DNA of 64,000 nucleotides, from NCBI GenBank assembly GCA_023333565.1, contig JAJKFH010000102.1:930001-994000 (forward strand), written 5' to 3'. The position numbers were made by a program, and so were the translations under genes. Of this stretch, positions 1 to 13,030 are shown piece after piece. The notes beneath the pieces are model-generated. The model worked only from the letters and a program-made list of their open reading frames with translations, did not search any database and was not told where the DNA came from. How positions within the stretch are numbered: position 1 is the first letter of the stretch; every line of letters begins with the position of its first letter. The DNA is from Puffinus mauretanicus (Eukaryota > Chordata > Aves > Procellariiformes > Procellariidae).

Positions 1-3000
1 GGGCGGAGGTGGGTTTTATCCCCCGGGAAGGAGATGGGTGTTGGGGGTTTTCACTCTTCTGCCTTTGGCCTGTTGGCTCTCACCCTCCTCTCTGTCAGGA
101 GACCTGTCAAAATGTGACCTTGCTGGAATTGCAGAGCTCGGAGTCACCCGGCTTTGAGGTGTCTCTTGTCCTCTGTGCTCTGGTGCTAACCTGGAAGGCA
201 GCAAAGATGCTTTGAATATTGCTTTGATGAAAGAAGAAGTGTATGCAAAGGAGGAGGGAATGCATACCCTGGAGATGCGCACCACTTGCCTAGTAACGGG
301 TTCACTTTTTGCAAACTTTTAGGAGTACAGCAGGGCTGATACTAAGTGCAGTTAGCTTTATTTTTTTCCGAAGCAGAGGAAACAGTTATTTCTATCAGTG
401 TCATGTGGGTTTTTATGCTTCTCTTCTTTTCTACAGTTACAAGAGAGTTTTGAATGGCCCAAGGTTTTGTAAAAGCCTACGGAGTTGCTGCTGCTGTTTT
501 TAAAATAGTATCAGCGCTTGGTGCCAGTCTAATGTGATAGTAGTTTTTGAAATACATGCGAGCGTTTAACTATTAATAGTTTTCAGCATCTTGGTCCCTT
601 CATTACACCTTATAAACCCCCTGATTCTTACTCCCGTGAGTCAGGCTTGGTTTCAGTGTTAAAGCTTTAGACTGTGGCTCTGCAAGGAGCTCCATGAATG
701 CCTCCTCCCACAAAGTCCATTACAGGACTTCAGCTTGTCCATTTGTTCCATATTATATGCGACGTTAAGGCTAAAACCACGTATTTATTGTTCCAACAGC
801 GTAAGAGATCTGATTTCTTTGGCTAGGATAAATCCTCTAGTTATAATCTGCTTTTTATGCCTGGTGGAATTAGTTGGGACATGAGAAGGTGGGTTGCACT
901 ACGAGTCTACATCTTTCAGGCAATCTAGCTAAGCCCCTTTCTGTACGCCACTTCGTGAATACCCCCCAGAGGTCCTTAGAGAAGACTGTAGAGGTATGTA
1001 GAGGACTTGTGCGGTGCAGCAAGGGAGAAAACAAAGCACTCGGATGCATTTTAAATAGTGGTTATAAGGAGAGAGGGGCCGAGTCAGGTGTTCAGAGACA
1101 TACAGCTGACGGTCCTTTCCCTGCCAGCAATGCAAAGGGAGAGGGAGGGGATGGGAGAAACAGGCAGAGAGCGTGAGGACAGAAGAGATGCACAGGAGCA
1201 AACAACTTTTCTTATTAATTGGGTTCTTCCTCTTTGCTTTTAGACGGAGTTATTTTTACATCTCTGTTATAAAAGTCATTCTGCTTTAAGACTGAAACTG
1301 GAAACAGTGACATGACTACAGTCACTACCAACTAAAACAGAAGATGAGGAAAATAATTACGTTATATTCCAGTTCAATTATATAAAAGTCCAGATTCTCC
1401 CAAATCCACCAGAGACGTTGCTGCTCATTGCATGCGGAAGGCATTTAAACGCTGCTGGAAAGGGTGGGAGGGTGAAACCCTCCGGCAGGCAGCTCCTCAC
1501 GGCTCTGCAGCATCACGGAGGGAGAGCAGCTGTGCCCGGAGAGCCGTGGCTCTGTGGGTGCGCTGGGCACTTGGCGTCATGTTTTCCTGACCTCGTGGCC
1601 AGGATCCTGGAACCTGCTAACAGGAGGAAGGTTAATCTGTGACCCTCCCCACCCTTCCTCTTGCCCCTCTAAAAGCCTGTTTTGTTTTAAGAGAAATCAG
1701 AAGTCAGAGTGAAAGACAAATAGTATTTGTTTTCTTTTGGCCGTTAAAACTAAGTAATGTTTTCTTCTCTGGGGACTGGGGCCGCTGCATTTGTGAGTCC
1801 ACGTGGTGACTCTTTCCAGGGAGCTGGTGTAGGAGGGAGTGGCTCTCAGACCAATTAATACTTTCCCTGTCTCGTTTCTGCATTGTTTTCCATCGCATGT
1901 CCCAGGTGGGAACCCTACTGTAAGTCACACCTGGGACCAACCAAGAGCTACCACCTCGACTTATCTGATGCAACAGCCTCCCCAGTTATTAATGATAAAA
2001 TACAAAGCCTGTTTATTGGGTAATTTTTCTGGGCAAAAGGCTAAGAGGCTCCCTCCGTTGGAGCCAGAAAGCTGAAGAGCTGCTGGGCTTGGAAGGAGAT
2101 CTACAGGAGATGACTGTTTCTGTCTCCTGTGTCTGTAACAGAGTTTCTTCTTGCCTCCCTAAAAGGCATTGCAGAACAGCCTGTGTATGGAAAGCCAAGT
2201 ATGTTTTCTCTTTCCAGAGAGAGCCCTCCTCTTGCAAGGCTGTAAGGAGTCACAGAACATATTCCCTTTCCTCTCAGCCACGCACGGGATGGAGCACAAG
2301 CCACTGTGATGCCCCCATGCCACCCTTGCTCCTGGGTCAGTGCCTTACGGCAAGTCCTCAGGCATGGTGGATCTTCCCCAGCTTTATGCTCCTCTCCTCC
2401 TCTTCCCCCACCAGATCAGTGTGTGGTGGAGGAAGCAAATGTCAGATGGCCTGGGTGTCAGCATTTGAGTAAGTGATGCTTAAAAATTGAGGCCCTGACT
2501 GTCCTCCCTTGATGTATATGCAGCTCTGCTATGCAACAAAGTTAAGCATATAAATCAGTTTGGATGAAAGAGAATAAAGGACCTGGGAGAATATGCTCTA
2601 ATCATCGGTACCCATTGGCTTCCATGGTGCTGCATCACCATACGGTGGGAGAGGCTCTGGCCGTGAGGTTCATTTTGCTGTGACGTTAAAGTCAAAGGTT
2701 GAGGCACCCGCCTGAGGTGCAGAATTCATGCTCAGTATACCCCATAGGTTGGGATTCACATGTGCCTAAGTTGATCTGGGCCCTTTTCTAGCTGTCAGGG
2801 AGGTTTGGGATGGGCTGGACAGGAACAGATGATAGTATGGGCTCTCAGGAGTGATAGCTTTCCTTTGAAGGCGATGCTGAAATGAGCAGTTGGTCTGGTA
2901 AAAAAAAAAAAAAATCATTTTTTTCTTGTGATGTGACTGCAGCAAGGTATTCCTACATATTCTTCCCAGGGAGCCTTATTGGTGGGACTGTTGTCTCTCA

Positions 3001-6000
3001 CGAGCAGGAGGGTGTTTCTGTTCCTGTTGTTGTGGGGCTTGCCTTTTTCTTTTTTTTTTTTTTTTAATTGAGTGTATTTAGCTGGTCTGCTGCCCAATAG
3101 GTATTTATAGGAATCTTAAACATGTTTACAGCTGAGTGAAGAAAAACAAGTAGGCTGATGTGTGTTGAAGATGGGCACAACTTTCCTCACATGAAATGTG
3201 GCCTGTTGTCATCCAAAACAAGTTGTAACAGGCAGGACACTGCCTCCCTGCCAAGAAACCCGAGGAGTTGGAGACAGTCTGTTTACTCCTGCTGCTGACA
3301 GGCACTAACCTCTGTGGAGTGGGCTCTCTAGTAGAAATGTTTTTCTCGTCTTTATTAGCTGCCACACAGCACACTGTGCTCCGGCAAGTGAATGCTGGAG
3401 ACAGGAAACTTTCTTATTTCAAGCATGAATGAGGTGTTGGGGAGGGAGAAAATATGAGTAAAGCACTGAGCAGCCAGGTCTGGAGAGCGAGTCCTGCGCC
3501 CTGCCTTTGCTGCTGTAATGCCGTTGGCTTGGCAGCACGGCTGGAAGGGGCAAGGGCAGGGACAGGTCTTCCTTGGGGAAGATCCCGACCCACCCCAAGA
3601 CACTGCCTCTTTCCAGAGCTGCTGCAATGCTCTGTTTGGATGGAAAGGCTGGTGGGTCGGGGACCCCCTCCTGCTACCTCTGTTTTTCTCTTCTGTGCCC
3701 AGCAGTGCCTCATCTCGCCCGCCCATGCAGAAGGGCACGACTCTGAGGGAGCAAGGCTGGCGTCAGCGAGCCATGCTTGCAGGCGAGGAGGATGTGCAAC
3801 GACCCCCCTTTGCTTTAAAACCTTGTGTCAACATAGTAAAAGCGAATCCCAATCCCTGAAGAAACTTGGATGTGAGGTCATTCCCAGCTGTTGCTGCACA
3901 GATTCTGATTTTTCTGCTGCAAAGACCATGGTATCTTGGGAGACTATAAATCACTTGCACTGATTTCCTTTATTGCAGGTGTGAGCGTCACACTGAGCCA
4001 GACACAAGCAGGGTATGCAGGATTAGATTAGATTGCTGGGAGGTGCAGCTTGTAGGAACAAGGGATCGGGGGGCCCTTCTTTAACCTGCCTCTCCCGGCT
4101 GCTTCAACCTACCCCTGTTCCTCCACATTTTATTGTTGGGTATAAATAACACTGGGAGTGTGTTACCTTCCTATGCTGGATTGTGACAAGTGCTTTCTGT
4201 CTCACTTCCAGTGTCTCAGACTGCTGCTTTTCTAACTCAGTAGCATGCAGTCCCACTCTCTGAGGTGGGAAATAGGAGGGGTTCAGAAGAAACCATGGAG
4301 ATGCGCGAATAAAAAAGTCCTTATGGCACGACTTCCACTTCCTCAGTAGGTACATCTTTAGTGTCCCTTTCCTTCCCCAGAAAATTGGTTTCTTACTCCC
4401 CCACCATGGTGAGCTCTCTGATCTTCAGGCATACAGGCTACTACAAAGCAGTGAGAGTTCCTTAAAAACTGACCCGAGTGTTGGTGTGAATGGGCAGGTG
4501 CATGTGTTTGTATGAGAAAAGTAGCTGGCAGAAAGCTGAAGTTGCTCATTTAATGTTAACGCATCGACTCTCTTCTCTAGCCTCCCTGCCCAGGCACCCT
4601 CAGAAGCACCTATGCATAAGGGTGAGCACACCTACATATACAGGTTCATTCACACGCATGTGGGCTGACTTTTGCAATCGCTCACACACAAGGTTACTTG
4701 CCTGAACATGCACAGTATCGCTCTTTTGCATAGCTAATTGCACCAAAGGTTACTGAGTGCCCATGGGGAGGGATTGGACCACGTGTCTCTCCAGTGGTGG
4801 CTGAAGTATCTATTTCCCCTCTGTGGAAACTGTTAACTCAGAGGAAAAGTTAAACTCGGTATCACCCCCAAAGCACCTCATCCTGACTGAAGAAAAGTGT
4901 TGGCAGCAGGGGAACATCTATACTGTGAAGTTTACATATGATGTTTCTGCGCTTTTGAAGACACTAGCGAGACCTTCATTCACAGGGACCTGTGCCAAGC
5001 AACACCATTCCCCAAAGCACATCGTGGGCCGCTGTAGCTGCGGGGAGAAGGATGGGCACTGCAGGTGGGGCAGATTTTTCACTTCCAGGCGGTCAGTTCA
5101 GCCTCCCTGGAGGATGATCAGAAGTGCTGCCACATCTTGCTCTGCACTGGTGTGCGTAAAGTGAGTCAACATCCCCAGGCCCGTATTCGCAGCTACCGCA
5201 GACTCGGCAGAGAAGCCAGGGCCACTGAGAGCAATTTGGATCATACTCCAGCTTGGTCGTGAGGTTCATTGACACAGCAGCCAGGGGATGCCTGGACCTC
5301 ATGCTAGCTGCACCATACTTGTCCTGGGCCAGTGTACCCTTTCGCTGCTGCTGGGGCAGGTACTGCAGGTCATTTGTGAGCCTGGCTTTTTGACCTCTTG
5401 ACTTGAAGTCAGGTATGGATTTGACTCTTAAATAATCTTTTTGTGGAGCGGCACCAAGTGCCCAGGTCCCTGTGCACTGCCTGAGAGTTGCCAGTGTTTG
5501 CTTTCTTGGAACCCAGCCCGCAGTTTGTCTGGCCCCAGAAGATCCCCAAATCATTTGCAAAGGTTACATATTATCATTATAAATAAACTCTTGCGCCATC
5601 CCTTTATGTACACGTTACCTGTGACAGATTTGTGTAGTGGTGTGCCAACACAGCATGTATTCCCGCACCACACCTTTCTGTCTTGAGTCAGAGCGGATTA
5701 GGATGACTCAGATCTCACGGAGCGGTGCCCTCCTGTGCATCTCTTCCGCGCTGTGGGGTTGGCAGAGGAATGCTATTGTCTTCTGGAGATGTGTTCCTGC
5801 ATATGGTATATTAACATGAAGGCTCTGCCTTCTCTCGCCTGCAAGTTCAGGCAGATGTGAAGGAAGAGTGGCGCTGGGAGAGATGATGGACATCGTCTTT
5901 CATCTGGCGGTTTGGAATTACTGACGTCTGCAATATGGTAAAAGGCAGGATGTTTTCCTGAAGACAGAGATTGCCTTGTAGGTCATGGCCATGGGGAACG

Positions 6001-8192
6001 GGATGATGATGGGGTTCTTTCTCCAGCGCTTACAATGATAGCCTCAAGAATTCATGGGGTTACATATTTTGTTGTACTTGGAGTTTCCTTTTCCTATTTG
6101 TTCGTGCTGTGCATTGATGTTCCCTTTTCCAGTCACTTCCCAATTCAATTGCTTTTTTCAGGCTTGCAGTAATAGCTGAGAAGGGCTTTCCAGAAAAGGA
6201 AATAAGCTGTCTTATTTAGATGTGGTGTGAGATTTAAGAAAGATCCATGTAATGCCTTGGGTGGAAACAGATGTGAGCCTGGTCCTTAGATACTTATGCT
6301 TTTCGTGATGTTAGAAATTCATAGCCTGTGTGTGTAATCAGAGCTCCTCTGTACTTCTGTTTTCCTGAGAAGACTTTCCCATGCCAAAGCACAAAGGCTT
6401 TGATATTCCTGATGTGGAGAGAGTTCCCTACGCTTTGAGATGCTAAGACGGTCTGGGGCAACATTGCTGTTAAGTAAATCAGCCTTCTCCAAAGACACCT
6501 CAGAACAATAATTCATTTTGGCATAATAAAGAATTTAAATCAACTACACAGAATAATGAGATTCAATTCTTTGAGATGTTGGATCATTTCAGACAATCCA
6601 AAGATTGTCAGGTGGACCTGTGAGTCCACCTGAAGCATCAGTGCCCCTCTCAAAAGGTCACTAATTCTGATTTTATCATTTCCTAAGGCTTAGTTATTTC
6701 AGCATTCTGTGACTATTTCCCATTTGAGATTTTTTTGGGGGGAAAGAGGCTTCTTATCCCCCTTGTTTTTAGAAGCTGGAAAAGCTGTCACCTATTAGTT
6801 TACATTGTAGGTCTATCTGATACCCTTATGTGGCAAAAGTATTGCATCTTGTGCTATTCTTGCTCTTCTGTGTCACTGATTGCCATCAGAGATGCAAACG
6901 GTAAGTCCCAGGCCTTTGAACCATGCATGGGGGTTTTCTTCCTTCCTGGTTTCTATCTCAGTGACCTTGATGTTGATTTCAGACAGTCTAAATATTCTTG
7001 GGGTTTTTTCTCCAGTTGAGCCAAATATGAGCAATTGACAGCCAGTGTTACTCAGTAATGTAAAAACACTGAATACAGATTAGAGGCTTGACTCCGCAGT
7101 CAGGGAGCTTTCCATAACAGGCACGTTTTATCTTTTTAACTTTCTTTTCTGCTAGCCCTCTGGACTGTGAGTATTAGGAACTAGTAGGCTTATATGGAAG
7201 CCTGTGTTTCACTGAAATTGTGTAAATTCATGCACGCTAAACAGTAGTTCATTGTCAGGTACTGTTACATCCCATTTACCAGTAAAAATATTTGATCTGC
7301 ATCATCACCTGTTAGGCTGCAGAATTGCCTAGTAGAGCTCTCTTGAAGTGAGGATAATCTACATTAATGATATGTGTATTTTTTCCTGCCATTCTAAATA
7401 AATCTGTTTCTGCCTTGCTTCAAGAGGCCACTTATTTCCATGTCATTAGCGTGGGCTGTTTGACTTGGCCCGTACATTTGGCGTTGGCAACTCCGACAGC
7501 TTCCTCATCATTGCCGTTCATTTGAGCCTAGTTAAGATATCTCCAGCCCTTCTTGTAAATCCTTCACTTCCTAAATTAGTTTTATTTATATTTTGTAATG
7601 TTATTTTCTGTAAAATTGCAGTAGTCATGTCTGGGTACTATTAACCCCATTTAAGCTGCAGAACGAAATTCATAATGGGCTGAGAATATCCTGTGCAGAC
7701 CACCCTGTACTAATAGCCTCAATTACCTGCTGCGGCAGCTCACTCAGCATTAGCTGCCACAGTCCATGTTTTGTTGTAAGCAGGCCAGTTGGGAGGGTTT
7801 TACTTGTTTTCAATCAAAAATGCAAAATAAACCAACAGTCTGCCAAAACCAAGTTTTCCTATCAAACTTGACTGAACTATAATTTCCAGAGATGTACCTC
7901 GAAAATAAATTGTCTGCCTAACATAAGGAGTAAATATAAGAAGTGTCATTTTGCAATTGCTATGTCTTGAAAACATCAATGCATGCCTATTTCAGAGGAA
8001 ATTTTGTGAACAGCAGTTATGACCCATGGTCTGTACTCTCATAGCAATGGGAGGGAGTAGTTGCATCTACTTAGAAATTCAAAATAACATCCAAGCCAAG
8101 GTGTTAAGAATGAACGCATTATTAAAGTCTTTCCCAGGTCATATGTCGCCCCTTTCTTATTAGGGGGAAGAAAAAAAAGGCAGTGAGAAGAT
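1..8192. other. Non-coding, probably B4GALNT3 intron 1 or upstream flank
   Basis: No exon of a recognisable protein, no RNA gene and no full mobile element was seen. Frames are short and change composition as expected by chance. A-runs and T-runs occur near 2900-2914 and 3050-3065. The part at about 7020-8160 is AT-rich and lacks repeats, which could reflect a conserved non-coding element, but sequence alone cannot show this. Confidence 0.6.
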
Positions 8193-9301
8193 TTGTCCTT
8201 AAAACTAGAGAACAGAGCAAGGGTGAACCTTGGAGTGGAAGGAAACCCTGCCACCTCCAGGCCCCATGGACCTCCCTCAGTGGCCTCCGACAGACTCCTC
8301 ACGTTGTGTGAGGGACGCCAGGCCCTATCCTCCCCTCAACCTCAGGGCTCCATGTGGAGGAGATGGCATCTCTCCATGCTCCAGGGGCAGGGCCAGGGGA
8401 CGGGAAAGAAGGGCCCACCCAACACTTGGCAATCAATGACTATATGGAGTGCTGGGAGACCTTGCGCAGGCTGGCTGCACCTCCCTTTCCCGTCGGCAGG
8501 ATGTCTGGATGCTTCACCCCCTTGCAGCCACTGTTGAGTCGCTTGCAGGGAGCTGGGACGGTGGGGGGTCACTATGGACCGCATCACTTGTGGTTGATGG
8601 TGTGGAGCCTATGGAGGTAGATCCACCTGAAGATCAAGAACCACCAATGGAAGTGGATACGCCTCCAGCATGGCTCACATGGCACCAATACACTGTGCCG
8701 GGGCTCCCCTCCATGACGCCTTGGCAGCGGTGTCGCAGGAGCACCCGGCCAGCGCCCTACCATCGGCCCAGCCTCCGCGCCCAGCATTAGCTGGGAGGCC
8801 CAGCCTTGGCGCCTGGCCATCCTGCAGGCTCACCCGTTCCATCTCCCGGCATCAACAATCATTTTGTTGATTGCTATGGGTTGTGTGAGCCGTTCGTTCC
8901 CCTCCCCCACCCCTCCTGAAGGGGTGCCATCTCTTCTGCTCTGAGCCCCAAGAAAAGGGGACGAGACAACCTGGTTTCTGCCAGGCTGCTGCGCCGGGGC
9001 GACATGAGGAGTCCCTCGGAGGACAACCCTCGGAGGTGTGGGGTTTCTTCAGTCTGAGGACGAGATGGCTGCCTGATGGGTTGTTGAAGATGAAGCCAGA
9101 CCCTCCGTGGGGGTCCGCAAAGAATAGCAACAGATCCAGCAAAGAAGTTAGAGGGATGGCTTTCCTCTGGAGAAGCAGGAGACTGCAGTTCTGCCAGGAA
9201 GAAGTGCTGGTCTTCAGCATTAAGGTCCCTTCTAGCTGCTTCATTAGGAGTTCTTTTCAAGATGGGCAATAAACAATTTAAGAAAAAAAAACAATAAAAC
9301 A
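8193..9301 (+). pseudogene. Retrocopy-like segment with polyadenylation signal and A-tail
   Basis: The segment is more GC-rich and CpG-containing than its flanks and ends with AATAAA (9268-9273), then, ten bases later, an A-rich tail (9281-9301). This is the layout of a reverse-transcribed mRNA. One frame, open to a TAG at 8788-8790, contains a twofold MEVD repeat (8605-8628 and 8641-8667: EPMEVDPPED, then PPMEVDTPP) followed by an arginine-rich end (PWQRCRRSTRP). I do not recognise the parent gene. Other frames overlap without a clear single coding frame, so frameshifts are likely. No clean target-site duplication was found; an A-rich word, AAGAAAAAAAA, occurs on both sides (8169 and 9281). 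It could instead be a 3' untranslated region or a non-coding repeat. Confidence 0.35.
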
Positions 9302-9349
9302 GGAAAAAGAACAGTAAAAATGCTTTCCTCCTCTCTTATTTGGTACTTT

Positions 9350-9692
9350 GGTGACTGTGTCTGGACTCCTCTGTCCCATCCTGGTCTCCCTGGTCCAGGA
9401 AGGACACTGGTGCGTGAAGTGTGGGCCCAGCCCAGGTCCTTCGAGATGGTGAGGGGCTGGAGCACATGAGGGCAGGCTGAGGGAACTGCCTCTGGTCATG
9501 AGGGTGGTGAGACATTGGAACAGGTTGCCCAGAGAAGTTGTGGATGCTCCATCCCTGGAAACATTCACAGCTATGTTGGATGGGGCTTTGAGCAACCTCA
9601 TCTAGTGAAAGATGCCCCTGCCCATGGCAGGGGGGTTGGACTAGGTGATCTTTAAAGGTCCCTTCCCACCCAAACCATTCTATGAGTCTGTG
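9350..9692 (+). mobile_element. CR1 LINE, 3' fragment
   Basis: Recognised from typical CR1 3' sequence: a GGCTGGAGCAC block near 9450, GGAACAGGTTGCCCAGAGA near 9515, CATCCCTGGAAACATTCA near 9550, GGTTGGACTAGGTGATC near 9635, and the terminal CCATTCTATGAGTCTGTGA ending near 9692. An internal stretch between about 9483 and 9497 is missing compared with the usual CR1 order. The 5' border is diffuse. CR1 elements are 5'-truncated non-LTR retrotransposons without target-site duplications. No reverse-transcriptase frame remains. Confidence 0.88.
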
Positions 9693-12600
9693 AGACAGGC
9701 AATGGTATAATGTGCTGCTGCACTCGGTTCCCCTGCATTTTTGTGGCCTGTGCTAGGAAGTGTCTGCAATCGCCATCTCTCTCTTAGGCTTATATTCGGT
9801 TTGTAAAACAGGCTTGTATAGCAAAGCCAACCGGTATGTCATCTGTGGATCGCTGCATTACTGATTATTCTCAAAACACTAAGCCTGCATCATTTCTTTT
9901 TCAGTTTCTCAGCTGAAACTCAAGCCCTGTGCCTGTAGGATGCTTTAGCTCTGAAGGACATTTTTTCAAACATTTATAATTTGCCTGGTATAATTCACTA
10001 TTCCAAGAATTGTTGTGTCCCTTCCCGCTAATTTTGAGACAAGCACCCTGACAGCAGCCTCAGCATTGCTGTTGCCAACCGCTTCACCTTTCAATTTTTT
10101 TTTTACTTTTTGCCACATAGGTTATGTAGACCCTTTTGCTTAAACCCAGCAGGTCTAGCTTTTCCCAGGCCTCGGGTGATGATCCTCTAGGACTGTCCCA
10201 CTGCCCCGAGCAAACATCTGCATGGATCTAAGTTCATATGGGTCCTAGAAAGAGCTTCAGTGCCAAACACAGCCCACAGTGGTGGTCTGTGGAAAAAGGT
10301 TTTGCCGAGTTGACGCTTGTTTTGTCTCCACATGCTGGCCAGACCACCAGCTGCGAGCACCACAAGCACCAGAAGTGGTTTGGTATTGGCCATCGTTCTC
10401 CTCTCCCCTCGCAGGCAGGGGTAAAACCCTCTTTATAAAAATGTTTAATTCTTCAGGGCCTAAGCAATCAGGTTTGTAGGAGAAGGAGCATGGCGGGGGT
10501 TGCTTCGTCACCTCTTTCTGCCCAGGCGCCTGGGCTGCTCCAGCTCCGTTGCCGATTCCCGGGGCCGTTCCCTGTCCAGCTCTTTTGCAGCCACTTCCTC
10601 AGGGCAGGAAGAGCTTTGTAAGGTGTGTGAGTTGAAGGACAGTTGTACTGCTCTGGGTTATGCTATGTTGGAAGCTTATTTATTCTTGGATATATGTGTT
10701 CTAATTCTGTCTCTGCTGTTTTGGTCTCCTGCCTCTTCAGGGAATTGGACGCGCTTTGTGAGACCAAGGTTTGACAGACTTTAACCTTGGTAATGTGTTT
10801 TCCTTTCCCCTGTAGTTACTGGCTGTAGCTGATCATGTGTATTACTTGTTTGTGTTGTTCACCTGCTCCAGTAGCGGAGCTAAGATCGCCAGCATTCAGC
10901 CTGAATTTAATTTGCTTTTTCTGCCAGTGCTTTTTCATCCATTGGAAGTTTCTCTGTTGCTGGCATGGTGCTGCTCACCTGCACCTAGTCTGCAGCTAAT
11001 AAATGCCTCCACCTTTCATGTTCCTTTCCCCTCTCGCTGAGCCCTCGTCTTCATCCCTGCTGCTCCTCTGAAGAAGTCCTGATGATGCTAATGCTGTTGC
11101 TGCCCCATAGTCGTGCTCTGCACTTGCGATCCTTTGAACGTGCCGCCGTTCCTTGCAGGTCTTGCAAGGCATTTCCAGGTGCGTCTCACTGACTCGCGCC
11201 GCTTGCTGCAGTGGGGAAGAGGGTCTGTGTGTGTGCTGGGGGGGTAGGGGAGGATGCACTCTTTGAACTCCTACTGTCCCCCTGCCTCGGTCTGGCTAGT
11301 ATTATTTCAGTTTGTCTGTACTGTCTGATCGCTGTCTGCATTCCATCAGCTCCAGCCATGCGGCCGATTTCCTTTGCTTTGCAAATTGTAATTGCTTTGC
11401 CGATTAACTCTGGGTCTTCCAGTACTCTCTCTTGAGTGCTTTGTCCCAAAACCCCGTGCTTCCCAAATGGTGTGATTAGTTGGGTTTTTTCCTAAACTTA
11501 GATCCTTTTTAAATTCTGTTTTCACCTTTTTCTTGTAACTCTATGTTTGAATTAGATATCTGACGTAGGCACATCAAGGAGGGTAAAGAAATATTTTAGC
11601 AAGTCTTGCAGCTCATGCAGAAGTAGAGGAAGAAAGAAAAGTGAAAGGCAAGCTAAGCAGGAGAGAAGAGGCACCATTTGGGAGTACAGACGACAGGGAT
11701 TATTTAACAAAAGTAAGAAGCTGCCAAAAATGGGGCATAGTGAGATGACTATTGGAGCAGAGTGATCAGAAAATGCCAATGGCCACTAAAAAGTTCTAAG
11801 GGGGAAGGAACTGAAGGCTAAATTAGAAGCAAGTACTTTGGATTTCAGTGGAGCAGAGAGGCTGGGCTCGGCAGTCTCGGGTGCAGAGATCAAAAAGAGG
11901 AGATGTAGAAAGGAATCAGAGGGCACAAAGTAAACCACTGACTCGGAGTTTTAAAAGGGGTGGAGGAAAATGCAGGGATAATAATTATAGAAGCTGGTGG
12001 GGACCATAAGCAGCTCTACTGAGATGGTTAAGAACGTATTTGGTGTCATAAGGGTGTTCGGTGCCTTGAAAATTAGTACCGTGGTGGCTTTTTACTGTAG
12101 TTGATGTCTGCCAAGACATCTGGTTTCCCTGTGTAGAGCATTGTGCTCAGTGCTGCAGCTGCTCTGCTTGATTTGCAGAATGTTGTTACCTGTTTTGTCC
12201 TGGGTGTCTAGCTAACACTCAGCACTTTGCCAGTTGTTTCTGTAGAAAAAGGATTTGCTAATGTAGTCAGGAATTTTGCACTCGTCCCTCTTTATTTACG
12301 AAGGATGTAAAGTCCCTTTTCTCTAGGTACAGTGAAAAGCAGAGAAAAGATGCTTGGTTTGTGCATAGTCCTATGGTCCATGGTCGGGTAGCATTTAATC
12401 CAGAAACTCTCTGGATTTGCTGAGGTTCATGCCACCTCTGCTCCTTTCATAATCCTCGGGGCTCCCTTTCCGTCTTTCTTTCCGTGCCCTTATGGGGTTT
12501 TTCTCTTACACAGAGGGACAGGTGGTGTTTGCTGGAACCACTGCAAGTTCGCACCCAGGCACAGGTGAAAACTCGCCCCGCTCGACTCCCACCCCAAACA

Positions 12601-13010
12601 CCGACTCCCACAGCAGAGGCTGTGACGTTACAGCTATCAGCCTCAGCAGCGAGGGCATCCCGCCCCTGGGTAACCATTTTGTAGTACGCAGCGTGATGGA
12701 GAAGGGACCATTACAGGAAGGAGCCAGACCAGGCTCTCGTATGAGCGGTGTTTGCAAAGTGGTGCTCGCTCGGCATGGCGCGCTGGGGTCCGAGGTGCAT
12801 CAGCTCCAGATCTGTCCAAAAATATGTAAACCACATGGGATCCTATTGTAAGTTTGCAGCCTAAATTATCCCTCTGGGCAGAAAGCGAGTCTTGTGAGCG
12901 CTGCCCGGGTCCGGGAGCAGATCCCCTCGGGAGCTGCAATTTCTCCTTGCTCCGTCTTTGGGCGACAGGGGAAGGATTTGCTTCAGCCCGAGCCAGCACA
13001 GCTCCCCCCT

Positions 13011-13030
13011 GCCTGCCACTGCCTGCCACT
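13011..13030. repeat. 10-bp perfect tandem duplication
   Basis: GCCTGCCACT repeated twice. Confidence 0.9.

Noticed and set aside
8852..9269. Two minus-strand frames of about 130 codons in the retrocopy-like segment
   Set aside because: They run against the AATAAA and A-tail direction and resemble no known family.
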